Below are positions 49,127 through 57,928 of a stretch of 64,000 bases of DNA, piece after piece (position 1 is the first letter of the stretch; the number at the start of each line of letters is the position of its first letter). A model generated the notes under the pieces. The model did not search any database, had not been told where the DNA came from, and saw only the letters and a program-made list of their open reading frames with translations. Source of the stretch: CAXBBB01 sp963841855 (lineage in GTDB: Bacteria > Bacteroidota > Rhodothermia > Rhodothermales > BA12). Made by a program: the position numbers and the translations under genes. The DNA lies in contig CAWJEJ010000001.1 in NCBI GenBank assembly GCA_963841855.1, positions 744,001-808,000 on the forward strand. The letters are read 5' to 3'.

Positions 49127-51160
49127 TTACGGGATCCGATCGGCGACGACGTAGGCTTCGACAGCATAGAATTCGGGCAAGCCGAGGCTGTTGAGTTGCC
49201 TGGCCGTGCCCGTGTTGCGGTCTTTGGCGCGCTGCCAGAACTCGCGCTCGTCGTAGGCACCCGGAAAGAGCGCGCGATCCTTCTGGCTTTCGTGCTTGAA
49301 GATCGCCTCGATCTTGCGGTCCAGATCGGCCTTAGACATCGGCATGAACACGTCGGCTTTGTAGATTTCCCACTCTTGCCACGCGCCCCTATAGAGCCAC
49401 ACGACGGGACGCTTGTGCACGTCGGCCTTGGCGTCGATCTCGACCTGCGTCAGCGCGCCGTCTCCGCCCGCGTCCTTGTCGTCGGCCTTTTTCTTGGTCG
49501 CCTTCTTGGGTTTGGCCGCCTTCTCGCCCGCGTCGTTGTAGGCGTCGAGCGCGTCGCGGATGGCGACGTAGCACATGCGGTGCGTGCCGTGCGGGTCGGA
49601 TAGATCGCCGGCGACGTAGATGTGATCCGGTTCGATTTCGACCAGCAGATCTTGCACGACCTTGATGTCGTCGGGGCCGATGGGCAGCTTGCGCACCATG
49701 CCCGTCTTATAGAACGGCATGTCGAGAAAGCGCGCGTTGGTCTCGTCCATCCCCATAATCTCGATACCCGCGACGGCTTCGGAGTAGCGGATGAACGCCT
49801 TGAGATCCTGCACGTCTTGGGTGTCGATTTGGCCCGGCTTCTTGCTCTTGAGGAAGTCCAGAATGTCCTGCCGATGCTGGCGGACACCTTTCTGCTGATC
49901 CTTGGGCACGCCCAGCGCGTGCATGCTCATGTCGGTAAAGAGCAGGTGGCGCCGCACGTCTACATCGAACACGGCGACCGAGCCGTTGGTCATGTAGGCG
50001 ACCGTCACGTCGTTGCCGTTGCGCACCAACTTGTCGAGCATGCCCCCCATCGAGATTACGTCGTCGTCCGGGTGCGGGCTGAAGCAGATAACCTTGGAGT
50101 TGCGAGGCAGTCCGTCGCGGTAGCGGACGCGTGTGCGCAGGTTCTCGAACACCTCGTGCAAGAGGTCGTCCACGCCGTTGTAGCTGTAGACCAGGTCGTA
50201 GAGATGGTGCTCGAAGAAGTCGCCGGTTTCCAAGCGCAGAATTGCCTTGTCCAGCTTCTCGCTCAGCCAGATGACGGCACGCTTGGCAAGCTCGGGATTC
50301 CAGTCGACCGGGCGGACGAGCCACGGCGTCTTGATGCGCGTCAGTTCGCTGGAGGCCGCTCCGTCGACGAAGAAGCTGGCGTTGCGGTGCGTCTGCAGGT
50401 AGCTCGCCGTCACGTCCCTGTTGGGCTCCTCCTCGACGGCGCGCATGACGACCGGCGCCTTGTGCTCGCCCGTCGCCATCAGGATCACCTCGCGCGCGTC
50501 CAGGATCGTCCCGACGCCCATCGTGATCGCTTCGCGCGGCACGTTCTCCTCGCCGAAGAAGTCGCTGGCGGCGTCCTTGCGCGTGATCTCGTCGAGTACG
50601 ATCAAGCGCGTCCGCGTGTTCATCGCCGATCCGGGCTCGTTGAAGCCGATGTGGCCGCTGCGCCCGATGCCTAGCAGCAAGAGGTCGATGCCGCCCGCCT
50701 TTTGGATTTTGTGCTCGTACGTCAGCGCGCCAGTCTCGATGTCCTCGCGGTCCACGTCGCCGTTGGGGATGTGGATGTTCTCGCGCTTGATGTTGACGTG
50801 ATCGAAGAAGTTCTCGAACATGAAGCGGTGGTAGCTCTGCAGGCTGTCCGGCTTCATCGGGTAGTACTCGTCGAGGTTGAACGTGACGACGTTCGACAGG
50901 TCGAGCCCATGCTCTTTGTGGAGCTTGATCAGGTTGTGGTACACCCCGATCGGCGTCGATCCGGTCGGCAGGCCCAAGACGGCTTTCTTGCCGACCGCTT
51001 TGCGCTCCTGGATGAGGTTGGCGATGCGCCGGGCGACCTGGTACGCCATCGCGGCGGGCGACTCGAAGATGAGGACAGGAAGGCGCTCGCGCTGCGTGCC
51101 CTCGTCCGTCGCGATGCCGGTGTCGGCTCGGGCATCAAAGGTTTCGACGAAACTGTTCAT
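49127..51160 (-). CDS. nagB: Glucosamine-6-phosphate deaminase fused to PIG-L-like domain
   Basis: 677-aa two-domain protein. Residues about 25-290 are NagB: AVLGLPTGSTPIGVYHNL, VVTFNLDEYYPM, GIGRSGHIGFNEPGS and TMGVGTILDAREVILMATGEHKA. NagB converts GlcN-6-P to Fru-6-P and ammonia. Residues about 380-600 resemble a PIG-L/LmbE deacetylase, with VICFSPHPDDDVISMGGML (metal motif) and YVAGDLSDPHGTHRMCY. This fusion is known in Bacteroidota. A Lys/Ala/Asp-rich linker (AKPKKATKKKADDKDAGG) is inserted in the second domain and looks like a flexible surface loop. The C-terminus EFWQRAKDRNTGTARQLN is conserved in the fusion family. Together the domains suggest coupled use of acetylated amino sugars. 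Confidence 0.93.
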   Translation of the reverse strand: MNSFVETFDARADTGIATDEGTQRERLPVLIFESPAAMAYQVARRIANLIQERKAVGKKAVLGLPTGSTPIGVYHNLIKLHKEHGLDLSNVVTFNLDEYYPMKPDSLQSYHRFMFENFFDHVNIKRENIHIPNGDVDREDIETGALTYEHKIQKAGGIDLLLLGIGRSGHIGFNEPGSAMNTRTRLIVLDEITRKDAASDFFGEENVPREAITMGVGTILDAREVILMATGEHKAPVVMRAVEEEPNRDVTASYLQTHRNASFFVDGAASSELTRIKTPWLVRPVDWNPELAKRAVIWLSEKLDKAILRLETGDFFEHHLYDLVYSYNGVDDLLHEVFENLRTRVRYRDGLPRNSKVICFSPHPDDDVISMGGMLDKLVRNGNDVTVAYMTNGSVAVFDVDVRRHLLFTDMSMHALGVPKDQQKGVRQHRQDILDFLKSKKPGQIDTQDVQDLKAFIRYSEAVAGIEIMGMDETNARFLDMPFYKTGMVRKLPIGPDDIKVVQDLLVEIEPDHIYVAGDLSDPHGTHRMCYVAIRDALDAYNDAGEKAAKPKKATKKKADDKDAGGDGALTQVEIDAKADVHKRPVVWLYRGAWQEWEIYKADVFMPMSKADLDRKIEAIFKHESQKDRALFPGAYDEREFWQRAKDRNTGTARQLNSLGLPEFYAVEAYVVADRIP

Positions 51161-51500
51161 GTGTGATGGGTGGAGAGTTAGCCCGCAAGATACCCCGATT
51201 GCGTAGGCTCAGTTTGGTGCTGCTGTTATCCATTGAACCGTGTGGGAGCGCTTTTTGGCGCCGCAGCGGTCTGCTCGCTCATCTGGAGGCCGCAGCCGCC
51301 TATCCGGTAACAGTGCGATAACATACGGAGCCGTATCTGCGCCGGGAGCGCTTTTCCTGTTGGTACGGTTGTGCAACGTAGCGCTCCTAACTGGCCCATT
51401 CGAGCGCTTGTAAACGGCATCACGTATACTGCATCTTCCCTCACCCGGGCGCATTTCGTTCTCGCGTTCTCCAACCAAATTCCATCCTACCCTCCTCTCT
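51161..51500. promoter_or_regulatory. Divergent 340-bp control region between nagB fusion and the CHRD protein gene
   Basis: Both flanking genes start outward, so their promoters lie here. Visible structure: a perfect palindrome ATACGG-AG-CCGTAT at 51323-51336 (operator-like) and a direct repeat GGGAGCGCTTTT at 51244-51255 and 51344-51355, exactly 100 bp apart. Composition is more AT-rich than the genes. No RNA gene is recognised. Confidence 0.4.
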
Positions 51501-54500
51501 ATGCGCAACGCTACACGCGCAGGCGGACTGCTTCTGGCAGCTCTTCTGCTCCTCCCTCTCACCGCGCGAGCACAGACCGACCTGACGCCGCAGTGGACCG
51601 TCACGGCTGGCTCGAACTCGTACCTCCTCGCCACGGGCGACGCTCTGCGCGGCGGCGCGTACAGCCCAACGACGGGTAACGTCTACGTCGCCACTCGCGC
51701 GGGCGGCGCCAAAGTCGTTATCCTCAGCGGAGCGACCGGCGACTCGACCGGCGTCCTCAACATGACGGGCATCGACGGAGCGGGCAGCATCTTCCCGATC
51801 TCTAAAGTCGGCACCGACGCGTCGGGCCGTATCTACGCGCTCAACCTCGTCACCACGTCGGGTACGGGCACGCAGGTAGGAGCCAAGATCTATAGGTGGG
51901 AAACCGAGGCCAGCGCGCCTAGCCTCATCGTGAGCGACACGCTCCGTGCAGGCGCTCGCTATGGCGATGGCTTCACGGTCGAAGGTGGAGGAGCAGGCGA
52001 AACCGTGCGCTTCTACATCGGTGGCAGCCTCAACAACAGCCTGTTCCGCTTGACCTACAACACGGCGGCGGCCACATACACCAAGTCCGAGTACCAATTC
52101 GCCACGGCGCGCGGACGCGGTGGTGCTGCCGAGTTGAGCACGGGCAATTTCGTCACCAACGGTAGCGGAAACACGATCGCCCTCGTTCAGCCCAAGCCTG
52201 GCCAGACCCCCAACTTCGAGATCCTCGCCCAGATCGACGGCACGTTCATCGGAACGGGCAACGACGTCATCGCCGCGATGGAGAAGGACGGAATGCTCTT
52301 CCTGGCCATCGGCCCGACGGGCTCCGACGCCACGGCGCAGACCTTCAGCGTCATCCGCTCCAACCTCGACTTGTCCAGCCCCGAGATCGTCTCGCGGACG
52401 CCCGCAGCGCTCGGTTCAAACCGCAACGGCAACGTAGCGGGCTTTGCCGACTTCGACGAGGCGGCGCAGCGACTGATCGTAGGATCGACGAACAACTTCA
52501 TCGGTAGCTTCTTCCTCAATACGCCCGTCGCTACGAACTACTCGACCGTATTGGACGGCTTCAACTCGGTTAACGCCGAGTACACGGCGGCAACGGGGAG
52601 CGCGAGGTTGTCGCTGCTCAGCGGCGTTCTGACGGTCGAAGGCATGTTCACTAACCTGAGCAGCACCCTCAGGCCAGTCGGGGCAGCAGGCCCGCTCCAC
52701 ATCCACCTGGGTATGACGGGAGTCAACGGCCCCGTCATCGTTCCGCTCGCCGTCACGGCAGATGCAGACAACCGGGGCGGAACGTTTGTCGGTGATTACA
52801 CGCTTGCCAACTTCGCGACAGCTGAGCGGTCCGAAGCGGACATCGTCACCGCGCTGAATGCGGGTAATCTCTATATCAACCTCCATACGGAAGATCAGCC
52901 CAGCGGTGAGATCCGCGGTCAGATCTACCCGACGGGCAACATGGGCCCCGCAGGGCCGATGCTCGTCGCTCCCGCTGACGCGGCTCAGATCACGCTCGAG
53001 GGCGACGCATCGGCTCCCGTCACGCCTACCTGGCGCAAGGTGATGGATCCGGAAGGCAACCCCGTCATCTACGGATGGCAGCTGAGCACGGTCGCCACAT
53101 TTGATGCCGAAGAGACGACAGAATTCTTCTCGACCGGCACCGACACGAGCCTCGTGATTTCGGTCGGATCGCTCTACCAAGCCGTAGTGGAATTGGGCGG
53201 TGGCACCCAAGCGCTCTTCCACCGCGCATTTGCGACCGATGGTAGCGTAGGCGATTACGGCCCGAGCCGAAGCGTCGAGTTTACGCTTGGAACTCTGACG
53301 ACGGGACCCGCCATCTGGCAGGTCAACGCGGCCGACGGTACGTTCTTCCGCCCGGACAACAACACGCGTGGCGGCGCCTACAACCCGACGACGGGCAACG
53401 TCATCGTGGTGAGCCGCTCAGGTGGACTTCGGCCTGTCATCCTCGATGCTGCCACCGGTGACTCGGTCGGCGTGCTGAGCACGGCAGGTATCGCAGGTGG
53501 CACGTTCACGCTCAGCGAGATCGGCGTCACGAGCGATGGTCAGATTTTCGGTGCCAACTTGACCGTAAACCCGGCCGATAGCCCTGTACGCGTTTACTAC
53601 TGGGAGGATGAGTTCAGCCAGCCCAGACTCGTCTACAACGGATCGGGCGTCAACGCTCTCGAAGGTCCGCGCTACGGCGACGCCATTGGTGTCGGCGGTT
53701 CGGGCGACGAAGTAGTCGTTTACCTCAGCGGATCCGGCGCGCAAGACCGCGTCGCCGTTCTCAAGAGCAACGCCAACGGTATGCTCGCACTGGACGATTA
53801 CCTGACTCCGGAAGCGGGACAGGCACGCGCCCGGTACGGCATCGCACCCGTTCCTGGACAAGACAGCATCTGGGTCAACTCGCCTACGCACCTCCTCGCC
53901 AAGGTCAGCACGACGACGGGCGAAATCGGTCGCGAAGGAGACGAGAACGTGGTCTTCGAGACCTACGGCGACATCTCGTTCGCCAATGGCGGTGACGACG
54001 GAGACCGCTCTTACATCCTGACGGGTCCGCAATTCGGCGTCGCCGAGCGCTTCGCCCTAGTTGACGTAACGGGCGAGCCGTTCATCCTCGCCGTCACGCC
54101 CGCTGTAGGCACGGCCGGGAACGGAAACGCGACCGGCTTCACGGCCTTCGACGTGCGCAACGGCAACCTGATCGGCGCCGCATCGAACAACGGCATCGCC
54201 GCGTTCCCCTCGCCCGTCAACGTGATAGACGAGGACATCGCAAGCGACGCCATCCCCGTCGCCGGAGAAATCACGTCGCCTGCCAATGGTTCTTCCGTAA
54301 CCGTCGAAGGAAACGACATGACGATGTTCACGACCGAGTGGAACGCCGGAAGCGACGACGACGGAGATAACCTCGAGTATCGCTGGCAGTTTGGCACATC
54401 GCCCAACTTCTCGGGCGCCATTCTAATCGACGCCGAAGTCGGTAGCGCGACGACCTACTCGACCTCGTTCGGCGTGCTCAACAACATCCTCGCCGGAGCA

Positions 54501-54917
54501 GGCGTCGCCACGGACAGCACCGTCACGGTCTACGTCCGCATCGTCACCTCTGATGGCGACAACTACGATGCTTCGGCGCCCGTGGGCGTCACGCTCACGC
54601 GCGGCGTCGTCACAGCCGCTCCGGGTGAACTGCTGCCAACCGAGTTCGCGCTCATCGGCACGTCTCCCAACCCGGCTCGCGACATGGCAACGCTTCGCAT
54701 CGACCTTCCGCAGACCGCGGAAGTCACCGTCGAAGTGTATGACGTGATGGGACGCCGCGTCCAGACCTCACCGATGACGACGCTGGGCAGTGGTGCCAAT
54801 CGCACCCTCTCGCTCGGCACCAGTGCCCTGGCATCGGGCACGTATCTCTACCGTGTCCAAGCCCGAATGAGCGACGCGACAGAGGTGAGAACCGGGCAAC
54901 TGATCATTGCGCGCTAA
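51501..54917 (+). CDS. Large secreted protein: DUF4623-like / CHRD / FN3-like / DUF4623-like / T9SS sorting domain
   Basis: 1138-aa exported protein; signal peptide ends TARAQ. Two homologous modules of about 300 residues, each with a GGAYxPTTGNVxVxxRxGG signature, lie at about residues 50-340 and 615-900 and resemble DUF4623 beta-propeller-like repeats. Between them is a CHRD domain (about 347-476: YTAATGSARLSLLSGVLTVEG, GPLHIHLGMTG, NLYINLHTEDQPSGEIRGQI). FN3/SusE-like modules follow each half (about 485-590 and 915-1040). The end (PTEFALIGTSPNPARDMATLRI ... VEVYDVMGRRVQ ... SGTYLYRVQA) is a T9SS sorting domain. Probably cell-surface; function unknown. A strong terminator follows. Confidence 0.88.
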   Translation: MRNATRAGGLLLAALLLLPLTARAQTDLTPQWTVTAGSNSYLLATGDALRGGAYSPTTGNVYVATRAGGAKVVILSGATGDSTGVLNMTGIDGAGSIFPISKVGTDASGRIYALNLVTTSGTGTQVGAKIYRWETEASAPSLIVSDTLRAGARYGDGFTVEGGGAGETVRFYIGGSLNNSLFRLTYNTAAATYTKSEYQFATARGRGGAAELSTGNFVTNGSGNTIALVQPKPGQTPNFEILAQIDGTFIGTGNDVIAAMEKDGMLFLAIGPTGSDATAQTFSVIRSNLDLSSPEIVSRTPAALGSNRNGNVAGFADFDEAAQRLIVGSTNNFIGSFFLNTPVATNYSTVLDGFNSVNAEYTAATGSARLSLLSGVLTVEGMFTNLSSTLRPVGAAGPLHIHLGMTGVNGPVIVPLAVTADADNRGGTFVGDYTLANFATAERSEADIVTALNAGNLYINLHTEDQPSGEIRGQIYPTGNMGPAGPMLVAPADAAQITLEGDASAPVTPTWRKVMDPEGNPVIYGWQLSTVATFDAEETTEFFSTGTDTSLVISVGSLYQAVVELGGGTQALFHRAFATDGSVGDYGPSRSVEFTLGTLTTGPAIWQVNAADGTFFRPDNNTRGGAYNPTTGNVIVVSRSGGLRPVILDAATGDSVGVLSTAGIAGGTFTLSEIGVTSDGQIFGANLTVNPADSPVRVYYWEDEFSQPRLVYNGSGVNALEGPRYGDAIGVGGSGDEVVVYLSGSGAQDRVAVLKSNANGMLALDDYLTPEAGQARARYGIAPVPGQDSIWVNSPTHLLAKVSTTTGEIGREGDENVVFETYGDISFANGGDDGDRSYILTGPQFGVAERFALVDVTGEPFILAVTPAVGTAGNGNATGFTAFDVRNGNLIGAASNNGIAAFPSPVNVIDEDIASDAIPVAGEITSPANGSSVTVEGNDMTMFTTEWNAGSDDDGDNLEYRWQFGTSPNFSGAILIDAEVGSATTYSTSFGVLNNILAGAGVATDSTVTVYVRIVTSDGDNYDASAPVGVTLTRGVVTAAPGELLPTEFALIGTSPNPARDMATLRIDLPQTAEVTVEVYDVMGRRVQTSPMTTLGSGANRTLSLGTSALASGTYLYRVQARMSDATEVRTGQLIIAR

Positions 54918-54942
54918 TCTAGAGCTTCTGATCATCGCTTAG

Positions 54943-54975
54943 TGGGGCGTCTCCGAAAGGGGGCGCCCCATTTTT
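54943..54975 (+). terminator. Rho-independent terminator
   Basis: Stem of 12 bp with two G-U pairs (TGGGGCGTCTCC / GGGGGCGCCCCA) closing a GAAA tetraloop, followed by five T bases. It lies 26 bp after the stop of the CHRD/DUF4623 gene. Confidence 0.92.
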
Positions 54976-55201
54976 CGTTGGCATGATTAGCAACGTGGAG
55001 CACCATCGACCAGAACAGGCTCTGCCGTTAAAGACAACTCTTCACTGTTTGAGCCGCAGAAAACTTTCAGCAGAAGTAGTCGACTGTTGCTGTTTTGTCA
55101 GTGACTCGCAGTTCATGCGCATACGTACTCATCCTTTCCTAGTAGTCATGTGGACACTTGAGATGTGGATAGGGTCGCGCCAATAGCAGCAGCGACCAAC
55201 C
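54976..55201. other. Gene-poor stretch upstream of the transposase remnant
   Basis: Lower GC than the rest of the window, with no supported ORF, hairpin or repeat. It is probably non-coding DNA accompanying the degraded insertion sequence. Confidence 0.4.
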
Positions 55202-55500
55202 GCTGCCGTTATCCATACTCGCCACGCGCTCTCCGACTCGCAGTTCGACCACCTCGCACCTCTGCTGCCCGGCAAACGAGGCGACCGTGGACGCTCGGCC
55301 GTCAGCAACCGCCACCTTCTCGACTCCATCCTTTCTGTCGCCGAGGTCGGGTTGCCGCGCAGGTACACGAGGCGAAGCACCGGGTGAGAAACGGGGTGGA
55401 GCGCTTCTTCGGACGCATCAAGCGGTCTCGGCGTATGTCGACGCGCTGCTAGAAGAAGGCGGTCAACTTTCTCTCGATGGCACATCGGACCTAATCCATG
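55202..55500 (+). pseudogene. IS5-family transposase remnant
   Basis: The first part encodes TRHALSDSQFDHLAPLLPGK, RGRSAVSNRHLLDSILSVAE and GLPRR, matching the N-terminal region of IS5-family (IS427/IS1031-like) DDE transposases. The frame then ends with a TGA. A second frame starting near 55370 encodes KHRVRNGVERFFGRIKRSRR, followed by STRC-stop-KKAVNFLSMAHRT, the conserved C-terminal region with a nonsense codon. The whole central catalytic part is missing, so this is an internally deleted, inactive copy. Terminal inverted repeats were not identified. Confidence 0.8.
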
Positions 55501-55954
55501 CTGCTCACCACACGAATGTCCATGCCGCATAAGGTGCTGAACCAAGCCGGGCGGAATATCGACCAGACTGCATGACGCTTGCGGTTTTCTCACTCACCTG
55601 ATGCGCTTCGCATCCACACCAGCTCAGAGCGCCGACAGACGTAGACTGCTACCGTTCACAGCGAAGCCGATTGCCGAATGTGTCCATCGAAGCCGACCGT
55701 GAATGGGACTACGGTCGAAGGAGTATCGCAGTTGTGAGCGCGGTGGATCAGTGACTGTTAATGAGCCGGTTGACGCTCCCCCCATGCGACCTCGCATTTG
55801 AGACGGCTAATAAGACCGAGCGTGTGATCGTTAGGCTCAATCGCTGTCGGTGCGTCGGCATGAGGTCTGAGCAGACGACGTGTGACCACTCACCATTGAC
55901 ACCGTCTGAACGGCGTTCTGCTCGTATAGCGCCAACCGGTTTTGAGCTACAAAG
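55501..55954. other. Degenerate region, possible further IS fragment
   Basis: No intact gene. A short frame near 55794-55880 reads ANKTERVIVRLNRCRCVGMR, which loosely resembles the 'ERxxxRLKxxRRxxxR' C-terminal motif of IS5-type transposases and may be another fragment. A small hairpin GATGCG-CTT-CGCATC is present near 55600. Nothing else is supported. Confidence 0.35.
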
Positions 55955-55989
55955 CAAAAGCTCCCAAGACAAACGCTCAGGAGCTTTTG
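55955..55989 (-). terminator. Terminator of the GHL10-type glycosidase gene
   Basis: CAAAAGCTCC ... GGAGCTTTTG, a perfect 10-bp stem with a 15-nt loop, 21 bp beyond the stop of the minus-strand gene at 56011. Read on the minus strand, the 3' arm itself ends in a T-rich tract (GCTTTTGCTTTG). Confidence 0.75.
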
Positions 55990-56010
55990 AAACGTAGATC
56001 ACGCGGAGTT

Positions 56011-57834
56011 TTATCGGCTCCGGGTGATCACCATTGATTTGCGGGCGTGTGAGGTCTCGACGACGACGAAGTAGGCACCACTTGCGAGTCGTTCCGGTGC
56101 CCAACGCAAAGCATGAGTTCCGACCGAGTAGGGAACGTCGGAAGCCAGTACGGCGACTTCTTGCCCCAACGTCGAAAACACCCGAGCGGTCACTCGCTCG
56201 GATTGACCCAGCGCAAACCGTATCGTCATGTCTTGTGAGAAAGGATTAGGCTGAGGAGAAAACAAGCGCAATCCAGATTGCGCTTCGCTGTCTTCAATGG
56301 AGGAGGTGACCGTGATTGGAAGAGCGGCCTCACCTTCATTCCAGTTACGATCAAGTGCTGTGATAACGTATCGGTAGGTCGTCGATCCGTCTGCGGAGCG
56401 ATCGGTATAACTCAACGAGTCGCCCGAGACGACGCTCAGCAAGTTCTTTCCGCTATCGAGATCTGCTGGAAGATTGGGTGCCTGATCGAACCGATATACG
56501 GCATACCAGGAGGCTACGTCGCCATCACTGGCCGCAGGAGGAGCCTCCCATGATAGACGAACGCCTTCTGCGGTAAGCGAAGAGACGAATCCGCCCGGAG
56601 TGTTCGGCACAACGCTGTCCTTCCATGGCATTGTCGGAGGCAGAGCAGGGTTGCTCCACAGGACCTGCTGCAGCGAGTCGCGCAACGGATTGTAGTTCGT
56701 CACGATAGGTTTGCCCGGCTCGGCAAGCCGTCCATTGACGGTGATGTTGTTGCTTCTAAACAAGACGCTGCCCTGGATTCCCGACGTCTGGTTGAATCGG
56801 ATCTGTCTGGGAACGCCCGTCTGAGCATAGTCGCGATAGGCTCCGAGTCCTGGATAGAGGTGACGTCCGCCAGTCATCTGCTCCTGCCACCAGGGAGCGA
56901 GCTTGGCATAATCCTGCCCGCCTCCAAAATTCCAGTATAGCTGAGGGGTCAAATAATCCAGACTTTGCGCCTTGACCCATGCCGTCGCATCCGCATAGAT
57001 CTGCGTGAAAGCGTTGAGCCCTGTTATACCTCTTGGAACTCCGCTCTGCCAAATGCCGAACGGCGAAATGCCATACTTGATGTGGGGCTTGATCGCACTG
57101 ATCGAGTCCGCAACCTGCTGAACGAACAAATTGATGTTGTCGCGGCGCCAGCTGCTCCGGCTGCTGATCCCTCGCGAGTCAGCCGCATACGAGGCGTCGT
57201 CCTCATTGGTGATGCCGTCAAAGCCTTTGCCTCCGTTCGGATAGGGATAGAAGTAATCGTCGAAGTGAACACCATCAATGTCATAGCGGCGGACCACGTC
57301 AGCCACTATCGAGGCCGTGTAGTCACGGGCCGCCTGAATGCCGGGATCGACGAGAGTTAGGCCCGTTTGAGGAAACGTGATGGTCCACTCGGGATGCGTC
57401 TTGACGATGTGCAAATCGTCGAGTTTGAGCGGGTCGGCGCTCACTTCCGCTCGAAAAGGGTTAAACCACGCGTGCAACTCCATTCCTCGCTTGTGTGCCT
57501 CGTCGATAGCATACTGCAGCGGATCATAGAACGGACTAGGAGCACGTCCCTGAGCTCCAGCAATCACACGCGACCACGGTTCGCGGTCGGACACATAAAG
57601 CGCGTCCCCTTCCGAACGCACTTGGAAGAAGATGGCATTGACGCCGCTCGCTTTGAGCACGTCGAGGTAACTGCTGAACTCAGCTCTCTGTCGGTCAGAG
57701 TCAACCGAGTTGGGCCAATCCAGTCCTCCGACTGTCGCGATCCAAACGGCGCGGAACTCGCGCTTAGGTGGGTCGGACTGCGCGTGGACTGCTAAAGGAG
57801 CCAACATCAGAAGGAGTAGGACGAGCGTACGCAT
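56011..57834 (-). CDS. Secreted glycoside hydrolase-like protein (DUF187/GHL10, YngK-like) with T9SS sorting domain
   Basis: 607-aa exported protein; signal peptide MRTLVLLLLMLAPLAVHAQ. Residues about 25-350 form a GHL10/DUF187 TIM-barrel: REFRAVWIATVGGLDWPNS, NAIFFQVRSEGDALY, GMELHAWFNPFRA, VVRRYDIDGVHFDDYFYPYP (acidic catalytic-type residues) and GISPFGIWQSG. Then comes an FN3-type module (about 410-510, VRLSWEAPP ... TTYRYVITALDRNWNEG) and a T9SS sorting domain (LFSPQPNPFSQDMTIRF ... FSTLGQEVAVLAS ... SGAYFVVVETS). The family is thought to act on peptidoglycan or related glycans. Expected on the cell surface. Confidence 0.92.
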   Translation of the reverse strand: MRTLVLLLLMLAPLAVHAQSDPPKREFRAVWIATVGGLDWPNSVDSDRQRAEFSSYLDVLKASGVNAIFFQVRSEGDALYVSDREPWSRVIAGAQGRAPSPFYDPLQYAIDEAHKRGMELHAWFNPFRAEVSADPLKLDDLHIVKTHPEWTITFPQTGLTLVDPGIQAARDYTASIVADVVRRYDIDGVHFDDYFYPYPNGGKGFDGITNEDDASYAADSRGISSRSSWRRDNINLFVQQVADSISAIKPHIKYGISPFGIWQSGVPRGITGLNAFTQIYADATAWVKAQSLDYLTPQLYWNFGGGQDYAKLAPWWQEQMTGGRHLYPGLGAYRDYAQTGVPRQIRFNQTSGIQGSVLFRSNNITVNGRLAEPGKPIVTNYNPLRDSLQQVLWSNPALPPTMPWKDSVVPNTPGGFVSSLTAEGVRLSWEAPPAASDGDVASWYAVYRFDQAPNLPADLDSGKNLLSVVSGDSLSYTDRSADGSTTYRYVITALDRNWNEGEAALPITVTSSIEDSEAQSGLRLFSPQPNPFSQDMTIRFALGQSERVTARVFSTLGQEVAVLASDVPYSVGTHALRWAPERLASGAYFVVVETSHARKSMVITRSR

Positions 57835-57870
57835 AGATCTGTGTGTTGGAAGGAAGTGTCGCTACCCAGA

Positions 57871-57903
57871 AAGGGGACGCCCGGTACGAGACCAGGCGCC
57901 CCC
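57871..57903 (-). terminator. Hairpin downstream of the 57929-59341 gene
   Basis: AGGGGACGCCCGGT / ACCAGGCGCCCCCT form a long stem with mismatches and a 5-nt loop. It lies just after the stop of the minus-strand gene, with TTTC following on that strand. It probably terminates that transcript before the next gene in line. Confidence 0.7.
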
Positions 57904-57928
57904 TCGGGGAACGGAGAGAGGCTACGTT

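Noticed and set aside
51226..51474. 82-codon minus-strand frame in the nagB/CHRD intergenic region
   Set aside because: Composition is not protein-like (mixed Arg/Thr/Cys with no hydrophobic core), and it would run antisense through the leader of the CHRD gene.
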